Assembly (NCBI GenBank): GCA_021325365.1
Contig: JAJPHF010000139.1
Span: 69,333-133,332, forward strand
Reading direction: 5' to 3'
DNA: 64,000 bases
Source of the DNA: Pseudomonadota bacterium
GTDB taxonomy: Bacteria; Chloroflexota; UBA6077; JAJPHF01
In this document: piece by piece, positions 52,163 to 59,808 of the stretch
How positions within the stretch are numbered: the stretch's first letter is position 1
How the letters are laid out: each line of letters starts with the position of its first letter
Notes under the pieces: generated by a model
Told to the model about the DNA's origin: nothing
Database searches by the model: none
What the model saw: the letters and a program-made list of their open reading frames with translations, nothing else
Translations under genes and position numbers: made by a program

Positions 52163-53171
52163 GGCGCGCGGCCTCGGGCTCCGGGTCAAGCCCCGTCCAG
52201 GTCTCGGGCGCGAACAGCTCCTCCAGCGCCACGGGCCGCGCCGTGAGCCCCTGCTCGTGCAGCGCCGCGAGCAACGCCCGCAGCGTGTGGCGGTTCGCCG
52301 CCAGGCCATACGGCCAGAAGTCGGGGCCCATCAGCGCGCGCGTCTCCTCCAGCGCATGCATGAGGAACGGCACGCTCGCGGCCAGCGCGCCACTGTAGCT
52401 CAACTGGCGCATGCCGAGGGCCTTCGCCGCCGCGAACGCCTTGTACACACTCCGCGCCACCCACGGCTCGCGCTCGTACACGTCGCGCCGCACGACGACG
52501 ACGTGCATGATCGGGAAGTGGCGCGTGCGGCGATAGTAGTCCATCTCCCGCTGGTGATAGTCGGGAAACAGGCGCCGCACGCTGGGCGAGCCCGCTAGGA
52601 AACACCGCGGCAGATCGGCGCTGATAAGCGCGTCGATCGCGCCGCGCTCCAGCAGGTCGCTCAGCGTCTCCCCCGCGCCGAGGCGCACGGCTTGCAGCCC
52701 CGCGGGCGCGCTCCCCTCGATGCGCTCCTCCTCGGCGGGCTCGTCCAACCCGCCCAGGTACCACTCCAGTTGCCCTGGGTGGACGCCGTGGTCGCGCGCA
52801 AGGAAATCGCGCACCCACACCGCCGCCGTCTGGACATACTCGGGGCAGCCCACGCGCCGCCCGATCAGATCGCCCGGCTGCTCGATGCCGGCCGCGGCGT
52901 GGACCAGGATGTGGCCGTGGCGGAAGGAGCGTGAGGGAAACACGGGCACGCCCACGAACCGCCGGTCGCCGCGGCTGAGCAGCACGGCGTGCGTGGCGAG
53001 CGAGAACTCAGCGACTGCGAACTCGGCGTGGCGCGCCTGCCGCCGGAACATCTCCGCCGGTGGCAGCACGATGGGTGTGAAGTCGATGCCCTCGGCCTTC
53101 ACCCGCCCGTCGAGCAGCGGTCGCGTGCGGTCGTAGTCGCCGCAGGCCAGCGAGAGCGCCAACTGGCTCAT
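52155..53171 (-). CDS. 4,5-dihydroxyphthalate decarboxylase-like (Pht5-family) protein
   Basis: The 338-residue product starts MSQLALSLACGDYDRTRPLLDGRV, the hallmark of Pht5-family decarboxylases. It lacks a signal peptide. The canonical features continue with a FRRQ..EFAVAE segment, VGVPVFPSRSFRHGHI and GIEQPGDLIGRRVG. Its ATG overlaps the stop codon of the LysR gene (ATGA), so the two are translationally coupled. Catalytic details of the family are not well defined. Confidence 0.83.
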   Translation of the reverse strand: MSQLALSLACGDYDRTRPLLDGRVKAEGIDFTPIVLPPAEMFRRQARHAEFAVAEFSLATHAVLLSRGDRRFVGVPVFPSRSFRHGHILVHAAAGIEQPGDLIGRRVGCPEYVQTAAVWVRDFLARDHGVHPGQLEWYLGGLDEPAEEERIEGSAPAGLQAVRLGAGETLSDLLERGAIDALISADLPRCFLAGSPSVRRLFPDYHQREMDYYRRTRHFPIMHVVVVRRDVYEREPWVARSVYKAFAAAKALGMRQLSYSGALAASVPFLMHALEETRALMGPDFWPYGLAANRHTLRALLAALHEQGLTARPVALEELFAPETWTGLDPEPEAARPN

Positions 53172-54052
53172 GCGGAACGATAGGTCAGTAAGTGCCGCCG
53201 GTACAAGCCGGCCGCCGTACTGAGGTTCCCCTTCTGGTGGACGACGGCATAGTCGATACGGATCGGAAAGCCCTCGACCTGGAGAATGGCCAGCTGGCCC
53301 GCTGTAATCCCCGGCACCGCCGCGTGGCTGCCAACGGGCGCGATGCCCACCCCATCGGCCACGGCATGCAGTTTGGCTTCGATGTGGTTGGCCTCCATGG
53401 CCACCTGGAGCGTGATGCCCGCCTCTGCCGCCAGGCGGTGCATGATGGAACGGAGAAAGAACGTCGGCTTCGGCAGGAGCAATTGCTCGGATCGCAGCGC
53501 GGCGAACGGCGCTGGCGGCCCGTGCTGCAAGCGATGGCCCGGGCGCCCCACCAGGACCACGTCATAGCTGCCGAGCGGCTCGGCGACCAGCGCGGGATCG
53601 TCGACCGGACCAGCCACGACTACCAGGTCAAAGCGGTGCCGCCGTACACCGTCTAACAAGTCGGGTACGTCGCCGATTTCCTGCGTGACGTGGACGCCGG
53701 GCTGGGACTGCCGAAAGGCAGTGTGCACGCGCGGCAGGAGGTAGGCGCCGAAGTAGAGCGAGGCGCCAAAGGTCACCGTGCCATGCTCGAGCCCGCGGAA
53801 GGCGCTGAGCGCCTTGTCCGTTCGCTCCAGCATGTCCTCGATCTCGGCGCACGACGCGAGCAAGACCTCGCCGGCCGGGGTCAGGTCGATCTGGCGGCGG
53901 CCCCGGGAGCGCACTAGCAGGCGCACCCCGAGGATCGTCTCCAGCTCCTTGATCTGAGCGGACACCGCGGGCTGCGACAGGCAAAGGTCATCGGCCGCCC
54001 GGGCAAAGCTCCGTTGGCGGCTCACCGCCGCGAAGGTCCGTAGGTGGTGCAT
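53168..54052 (-). CDS. LysR-type transcriptional regulator
   Basis: ATG 54052 starts MHHLRTFAAVSRQRSFARAADDL, the classical LysR winged-helix, with LSQPAVSAQIKELETILG as recognition region. A start at 54082 would add 10 residues. The effector-binding domain occupies the rest. It probably responds to an aromatic intermediate and controls the downstream Pht5-like gene and perhaps the divergent genes from 54235. Confidence 0.9.
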   Translation of the reverse strand: MHHLRTFAAVSRQRSFARAADDLCLSQPAVSAQIKELETILGVRLLVRSRGRRQIDLTPAGEVLLASCAEIEDMLERTDKALSAFRGLEHGTVTFGASLYFGAYLLPRVHTAFRQSQPGVHVTQEIGDVPDLLDGVRRHRFDLVVVAGPVDDPALVAEPLGSYDVVLVGRPGHRLQHGPPAPFAALRSEQLLLPKPTFFLRSIMHRLAAEAGITLQVAMEANHIEAKLHAVADGVGIAPVGSHAAVPGITAGQLAILQVEGFPIRIDYAVVHQKGNLSTAAGLYRRHLLTYRSA

Positions 54053-54110
54053 GGTGATCGAGGAGCAGCGATCGTACAACACGCGCCGCGTTCTCTCCGG
54101 GTCCCGCGTA

Positions 54111-54139
54111 GATATAAGCGCCCGTGATTTTAATGCTAA
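54111..54139 (-). promoter_or_regulatory. Promoter for the LysR gene
   Basis: On the minus strand, TTAGCA (54134-54139) and TATATC (54111-54116) are 17 bp apart. Transcription would start about 50 nt before ATG 54052. An autoregulatory LysR site would be expected nearby, but none could be fixed. Confidence 0.5.
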
Positions 54140-54234
54140 TCAAGCGAGTATTGCAGGGCGCTATCGAGGGTGCTACGGTGGGATGGATTCGTTCTACGGT
54201 TGGGCAGTGGCGGTCCGTTCAGGAGGTGGTCCCC

Positions 54235-55077
54235 ATGATGGTCGGTCGCTACGACGAGTCGCGCCTGTTGCTGGTGTCCCAGGTGGACCATTCACGGGTG
54301 GCGGGCCTCCTCGCCGCCCACTGGGGCAACGACACGTTCGCGCCGCCCACGCCGTACCTGTCGATGGTCCTCGCCGCGCAGGAGCACGACACCGGCTGGT
54401 GGGAGTGGGAGAACAAGCCGACGCTGAACGAGGCCGGCTACCCGCCCGACTACATCGGCAGCATTCGGCACCTCGGCCGCGGCGTCTGGCTCGATTTCTA
54501 CCGCCGGGGCATCCAGCGCGTGGCGGCGCAAGACCCCTACGCGGGCTACATGGTCTCGATGCACGGCGATGGGCTGCTGACGCAGGGGATGGGTCTACTG
54601 CCCTACATGCCCAAGTACACGGGCGATCCGGCGGTCGTAGCCTTCCTCGACGAGCAGAAGGCGCTGCGTGCCGACCTGAAGCCCCGCCTGCAAGCGGACG
54701 GCGTCGCCCCCGAGGCGCTGACGGAAGAGCACCTCTGGACTAACTTCAAGCTGATGGAAGTGTTCGACCAGTTCGCCCAGTTCATCTGCAACCGCTACCC
54801 GTTCAACAGTCGGGAGCGCCAGAACGGGCCGACCCCCACGCTCAGCGATACGCCGGCGCCGGTGCGGCCGGGCCAGGACGACGTCGTCCTCACCGTCGAC
54901 GTGCAGAACGAGACGCGCGCCATCGTGCGGCCGTACCCATTCGGCGTCGACCCGCTAGTAGTGTCGTTCCAGGGCCGCCTGGTGCCCAATCGGCCCTTCG
55001 CCAGCCAGGACGAGTTCCTCCACGTCTTCTACACGGCCGAGCGCGTCAACCTGACCTACACGCTGCACGCCGCGTAG
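54235..55077 (+). CDS. DUF3891-family protein
   Basis: ATG 54235 follows GGAGG with 8-nt spacing; the frame is open upstream to 54124. The product has the family pattern SRVAGLLAAHWG and AAQEHDTGWWEWE. His and acidic residues suggest a metal-dependent hydrolase-like helical fold, but the activity is not established. It is the first gene of the rightward operon with UbiD and the molybdenum hydroxylase. Confidence 0.83.
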   Translation: MMVGRYDESRLLLVSQVDHSRVAGLLAAHWGNDTFAPPTPYLSMVLAAQEHDTGWWEWENKPTLNEAGYPPDYIGSIRHLGRGVWLDFYRRGIQRVAAQDPYAGYMVSMHGDGLLTQGMGLLPYMPKYTGDPAVVAFLDEQKALRADLKPRLQADGVAPEALTEEHLWTNFKLMEVFDQFAQFICNRYPFNSRERQNGPTPTLSDTPAPVRPGQDDVVLTVDVQNETRAIVRPYPFGVDPLVVSFQGRLVPNRPFASQDEFLHVFYTAERVNLTYTLHAA

Positions 55078-55134
55078 GCCCGGGGGCGCGCAGCGGCACC
55101 GCGCCGTGGGCACGAAGAGAGGGGGGAGCGACGC

Positions 55135-56619
55135 ATGGCAGTCGAGGTCGAGGTGGGACGCACCGACCTGGCGCGGCCGCGGTGGCGCGATCTGCGGGAG
55201 TGGCTCGCCCTCGTCGAGGGCATCGGCGAGCTCCGGCGGGTGGACGGGGCCAGCTCGGAAGAGGACGTTGGCGCCATCACCGAGATGCTGGAGCGCTACG
55301 AGGACAGCCCGTGCGTTCTCTTCGACCGGCTGCCGGGGTTCGAGCCCGGCTACCGTGTGCTCTCCAACGCGCTCGGGACGCGGCGGCGGCACGCGCTGAC
55401 CCTCGGGCTCGACCCGGCCGAGGCCACACATGAGCGACTGCTGGCCTACTGGCGCACCCTGCTGCGCGGCTTCACCCCCATCCCGCCGGTCGTGGTCGGC
55501 GATGGGCCCATCCGGGAGAACGTCCTGCGCGACACGGCCGTGGACCTCACGCGCTTCCCCGCGCCCATCTGGCACCCGCTCGACGGCGGCCGCTACATCG
55601 GGACCGCCAGCCTGAACATCGTGCGCGACCCGGAGACCGGCGCGATCAACATGGGCGCCTACCGGAACCAGGTGTTCGACCGCAACAGCATCGGTTTTCG
55701 CGGCGCACCCACCCACCACGGCGGCATGATCCAGCAGAAGTACGACCGGCGTGGGGAGCCGACACCCATCGTCGTCGTGGTGGGCTCCGACCCGCTCCTG
55801 TTCATGGCGTCGTGTGTGGAGGGCTTGCACCTCGGCCAGAGCGAGCTGGACTGGGCCGGCGGGGTGCAGGGGCGGCCCGTCGAGGTGATCGAGGGCGAGC
55901 TGACGGGGCTGCCGATTCCGGCCCACGCGGAGATCGCGCTCGAAGGCTTTATCTCCACCGAGGAGTACGACGTCACCGAGGGGCCCTACGGCGAGTGGAT
56001 GGGCTACTACCAGGAGGGCTTCGCGCGCAACCGGGTCGTGCGGATTCAGCGCGTCTACCATCGCCACCAGCCGATCCTCCTGGGCTGCCCCCAGGGCAAG
56101 CCGCCGCACGAGGACAACCGCTTCCTCGCCTACCTGCGCGCGGGCATGATCTGGGACCAGCTTGAGAAGGCCGGGGTGCCCGACATCCGTGGTGTCTGGA
56201 CCCCGCCCGAGGGCGGCAACCGGCTGATGACGGTGGTCGCCATCAAGCAGCGCTATCCCGGCCATGCCAAGCAAGCGGCCACCATCGCGTCCCAGTGCGG
56301 GGGCGGGGTGGAGATGAACCGCCTGACGGTCGTGGTGGACGAGTACGTGGACATCACCAGCCTGCAAGACGTGGTGTGGGCGATCCTGGCGCGGTCGGAC
56401 CCGGCCCGCGACGTGGAGATCGTCACGCGCACGAAGGCCAGCCGGATCGACATGGCGCTCAGCCCCGACGAGCGCAACCTGTCGCTCAGCTCGCGCATGA
56501 TCATCGACGCCACCACCCCATTCGAGTGGAAAGACGATCCCCAGGCCGGCACCCCGATCGGCTCGCCCGAGCGCACGCGCGCGACGCTCGAGCGCTGGGG
56601 CTGGCTGCTGAAGGAGTAG
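55135..56619 (+). CDS. UbiD-family prenylated-FMN decarboxylase
   Basis: The 494-residue product starts at an ATG with a purine-rich GGGGGGAG ribosome site. It has APIWHPLDGGRYIGTASL, NMGAYRNQV, IPAHAEIALEGF and the active-site loop TEGPYGEWMGYY, the standard UbiD form. It differs clearly from the UbiD at 40245. The stop codon is 2 bp before the molybdenum hydroxylase gene, so the two probably act on linked substrates. Confidence 0.9.
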   Translation: MAVEVEVGRTDLARPRWRDLREWLALVEGIGELRRVDGASSEEDVGAITEMLERYEDSPCVLFDRLPGFEPGYRVLSNALGTRRRHALTLGLDPAEATHERLLAYWRTLLRGFTPIPPVVVGDGPIRENVLRDTAVDLTRFPAPIWHPLDGGRYIGTASLNIVRDPETGAINMGAYRNQVFDRNSIGFRGAPTHHGGMIQQKYDRRGEPTPIVVVVGSDPLLFMASCVEGLHLGQSELDWAGGVQGRPVEVIEGELTGLPIPAHAEIALEGFISTEEYDVTEGPYGEWMGYYQEGFARNRVVRIQRVYHRHQPILLGCPQGKPPHEDNRFLAYLRAGMIWDQLEKAGVPDIRGVWTPPEGGNRLMTVVAIKQRYPGHAKQAATIASQCGGGVEMNRLTVVVDEYVDITSLQDVVWAILARSDPARDVEIVTRTKASRIDMALSPDERNLSLSSRMIIDATTPFEWKDDPQAGTPIGSPERTRATLERWGWLLKE

Positions 56620-56621
56620 CG

Positions 56622-58931
56622 ATGACGCTAGGCCAGTCGGTCCCCCTGGTCGATGCGCGGGCGCGCGTCACCGGCGACATCGACTACACGCTCAACCTGG
56701 AGCTGCCGGGCATGCTCCACGCCCGCTTCCTGCGCAGCCCGCACGCCCACGCGCGCCTGCTCCGCGTGGACACCGCGCGGGCCGAGGCGCTGCCCGGCGT
56801 GGTGGCGGTGCTCAGCCGCAACGACCTGCTCGACGAGGAGCGGCTCTACCCGTACTACGGCGCAGTGATCCGCGACCAGACGCCGGTCGCCCTGGACAAG
56901 GCGCGGTTCGTGGGCGACCCAGTGGCGGCAGTGGCCGCCACGACCGAGGAGATCGCGGCAGAGGCCCTGGCGCTAATCGAGGTGGAGTACGAGGAGCTGC
57001 CGGCGGTCTTCGATCCGGAGGAGGCGCTGGCGCCGGGCGCGCCGCTGGTGCACGAGGGCCCGCACCGCGTGCTGCCCAGCCGCCCGGACGTCAAGGCGCG
57101 CTCGGCCACCGGAACGAACATCTGCCACCTGTTCACCCAGCGCAAGGGCGATATCCGGCAGGGCTTCCGCGAGGCCGACCTAATCGTCGAGAACGAGTAC
57201 ACCGGCCCGCCCGCCGAGCACGTCGCGCTCGAGCCGCACGTCGCCGTGGCGCAGGTCCGCGATGGCAAGGTCACCGTCTGGACGGCGTGTCAGAGCCCGC
57301 ACCTGCTGCAGGGGCAGCTCGCTGAGATCTTCCGCGTGCCGATCTCCGACGTGCGTGTCGTCATCCAGACGCTCGGGGGCGGCTACGGCGGGAAGATGCA
57401 GGCGTCGGTCGCGCCCGCGGCGGCGCTGCTGGCCTGGAAGGCGCGGCGTCCGGTGAAGCTCGTCCTGCGCCGCGAGGAGGACTTCCTGGTCGGGACGCAG
57501 CACGCGGCGAAGGTCCGCCTCAAGACGGGCGTCAAGCGCGACGGGACGCTCGTCGCCCAGGAGGCGTACTGCTACTTCAACACGGGCCCGTACGCCACCA
57601 GCACGCCGAACCTGATCACCCGCGGCTACGCCGCTACAGGGCCCTATCGCGTGCCGCACGTCTACGTCGATTCGTACGGCGTGTACACCAACGCCGTGCC
57701 GACCGAGGCGTTTCGCGGCTACGGCATCACGCAGGTCGCGTGGGCGCACGAGTCGCAGATGGACGTCATCGCCGACGCGCTCGGGATCGATCCCCTGGAG
57801 CTGCGCCTGAAGAACGTCCTACGTCCCGGCGACGCCTTCTCGACCGGCGAGGCACTACCCGAGATGCACTACACCGAGCTGCTGGAGGAGGCGGCCGAGC
57901 GGATCGGCTGGCGGCGGGGCCCGTTGGTGGCGCGCGACGGCACGAAGGTCCGCGCGAAGGGCATCAGCACGACGATCAAAGGCATGGCGACGCCGACCGC
58001 GTCCGCCGCTACGGTCAAGCTCAACGGCGACGACAGCCTGAACGTGCTCACCAGCACGGTCGAGATGGGGCAGGGCGCGAAGACCACGCTCGCGCTGATC
58101 GCGGCCGACGAAGCCGGGCTGCCGCTGGAGCGGGTGCGCGTCTCGGAACCCGACACGTTGGTCACGCCGTTCGACACCATGACCGCGGCCAGCCGCTCGA
58201 CCTACTGCATGGGCTCGGCCATCCGCCTCGCGGTCCAGGACGTCAAGGGCCAGCTCCGCGAGCTGGGGGCCAAGCTGCTCGAAGCGCCCGCGGACGACCT
58301 GGTGGTCGGGGGGGGGCGCGTGAGCGTGCGGGGGGCGCCCGATCGCTCCCTCGCCTACGGCGAGATCGTGCGGCGCAGCCGGCACGGCACTCTGACCGGG
58401 GAAGGCACTTTCGTCGCGGAGACTGCCGGGATGAATCCTGAGACGGGGCAGGGGCCCGGCTCGGCGCAGTGGCACCCGGCGGTGGTCGCCTGCGAGGTCG
58501 AGGTGGACACCGAGACCGGCGCAGTCGAGATCGTCCACCTGCACGCGGGGCTGTATGCGGGCCGCCTGATCAACCCGCGCATGTGCGAGATGCAGGTCGA
58601 GGGGAGCGTGCTGTTCGGCCTGGGCCAGGCGCTGTTCGAGGAGGTGCTCTTCGACACCGACGGCCGCCTGGTGAACCCCAACCTGTCCGACTACATGATC
58701 CCCTCCTTTGAGGACATGCCCCAGAAGCTCACGGTGCACCTATTGGTGCCGGAGGGGGCGACGGAGGTGCACGGGATCGGCGAGACCGCGCTGCCGCCGG
58801 TGCGGCCCGCCATCGGCAACGCGATCAGCCGCGCCATCGGTGTCCGCCTGTTCGACCTGCCCCTGACGCCCGAGAAGATCCTGCGCGCGCTCAAGGAGCG
58901 AGAGGCCCGCGAAGCGGGCACACGAGGATAA
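56622..58931 (+). CDS. Molybdenum hydroxylase large subunit (xanthine dehydrogenase family), copy 1
   Basis: The 769-residue protein has GQSVPLVDARARVTG at the N-terminus, the molybdopterin-binding LGGGYGGK and EAFRGYG motifs, EMGQGAKT, and the catalytic Glu in HGIGETALPP. Such subunits hydroxylate or oxidise aromatic heterocycles, aldehydes or CoA thioesters with water as oxygen source. The family substrate cannot be told from motifs alone. It begins an operon with the FAD subunit, a second large subunit and the 2Fe-2S subunit. Confidence 0.9.
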   Translation: MTLGQSVPLVDARARVTGDIDYTLNLELPGMLHARFLRSPHAHARLLRVDTARAEALPGVVAVLSRNDLLDEERLYPYYGAVIRDQTPVALDKARFVGDPVAAVAATTEEIAAEALALIEVEYEELPAVFDPEEALAPGAPLVHEGPHRVLPSRPDVKARSATGTNICHLFTQRKGDIRQGFREADLIVENEYTGPPAEHVALEPHVAVAQVRDGKVTVWTACQSPHLLQGQLAEIFRVPISDVRVVIQTLGGGYGGKMQASVAPAAALLAWKARRPVKLVLRREEDFLVGTQHAAKVRLKTGVKRDGTLVAQEAYCYFNTGPYATSTPNLITRGYAATGPYRVPHVYVDSYGVYTNAVPTEAFRGYGITQVAWAHESQMDVIADALGIDPLELRLKNVLRPGDAFSTGEALPEMHYTELLEEAAERIGWRRGPLVARDGTKVRAKGISTTIKGMATPTASAATVKLNGDDSLNVLTSTVEMGQGAKTTLALIAADEAGLPLERVRVSEPDTLVTPFDTMTAASRSTYCMGSAIRLAVQDVKGQLRELGAKLLEAPADDLVVGGGRVSVRGAPDRSLAYGEIVRRSRHGTLTGEGTFVAETAGMNPETGQGPGSAQWHPAVVACEVEVDTETGAVEIVHLHAGLYAGRLINPRMCEMQVEGSVLFGLGQALFEEVLFDTDGRLVNPNLSDYMIPSFEDMPQKLTVHLLVPEGATEVHGIGETALPPVRPAIGNAISRAIGVRLFDLPLTPEKILRALKEREAREAGTRG

Positions 58932-58937
58932 GCCGGT

Positions 58938-59804
58938 ATGGAGCTGCAGCAGCCAACGAGCCTGGACGAGGCGGTCGCCGCGCTCGCGCGGTGGGGCGAC
59001 GACGCCCGGCTTATCGCCGGCGGCACGGCGGTCGTCCTGATGCTCAAGAATCGCCTCATCGCTCCGGCGGCGCTAGTCAGTCTGGAGCGCGTGCCGGGCC
59101 TGCGCTACGTGCGGTACGAGCCCGGGGTGGGACTGCGGATCGGCGCGCTCACCACGATCCGGGAGGCCGAGTTGCACCCCCTGGTCCGCGAGCACCACCC
59201 CACGCTGGCGAAGACCTTCGCGAAGGTAGCCAACGTCCGCGTGCGCCACGCCGCGACGGTGGGCGGCAACCTGAGCGAGGCCGACTATGCCTCTGATCCG
59301 CCCTGCGTGCTCGTGGCCATGGGCGGCCGCGTCAAGGCAGTCGGGCCGCGCGGCGAGCGGGAGATCGCGCTGGGCGAGTTCTTCACCGGCTTCTACGAGA
59401 CGGCGCTCGCCCCCGAGGAGGTCCTGACGGAGCTAATCGTGCCCGATCCGCCGCCGACCGCCCACTCGGCCTACATCAAGCACGTGACGCGCTCGTCGGA
59501 AGACCGGCCGTGCGTGGGGATGGCCGCCGTGGTGGACCTGGGGCCCGACGGAGTGTGCCAGGACCTGCGCGTCGTGGCCGGGGCGGTGGCCGACCGGCCG
59601 CAGGTGGTCCCCGAGGCAGAATTGCTGGCGCGCGGCCAGCCGCTGACCGACGAGCTGATCGCGGAGGTGGCCACGGCCTTCGCCGCGGCGCTCGACCCGC
59701 TCTCGGACGTCCGCGGCTCGGAGTGGTACCGCAAGCAGGTCGCGGCGGTGCTGGTCCGCCGCGCGATCCGGCAGGCGCTGGCGGCGAACGGCGAGAGGGG
59801 CTGA
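58938..59804 (+). CDS. Molybdenum hydroxylase FAD-binding (medium) subunit
   Basis: The 288-residue protein has the FAD-binding motifs LIAGGTAVVLML (PCMH-type) and RHAATVGGNLSEADYASD, with the C-terminal CO-dehydrogenase flavoprotein domain. It sits between two large-subunit genes and passes electrons from the Fe-S subunit at 62225. Confidence 0.9.
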   Translation: MELQQPTSLDEAVAALARWGDDARLIAGGTAVVLMLKNRLIAPAALVSLERVPGLRYVRYEPGVGLRIGALTTIREAELHPLVREHHPTLAKTFAKVANVRVRHAATVGGNLSEADYASDPPCVLVAMGGRVKAVGPRGEREIALGEFFTGFYETALAPEEVLTELIVPDPPPTAHSAYIKHVTRSSEDRPCVGMAAVVDLGPDGVCQDLRVVAGAVADRPQVVPEAELLARGQPLTDELIAEVATAFAAALDPLSDVRGSEWYRKQVAAVLVRRAIRQALAANGERG

Positions 59805-59808
59805 CGCC

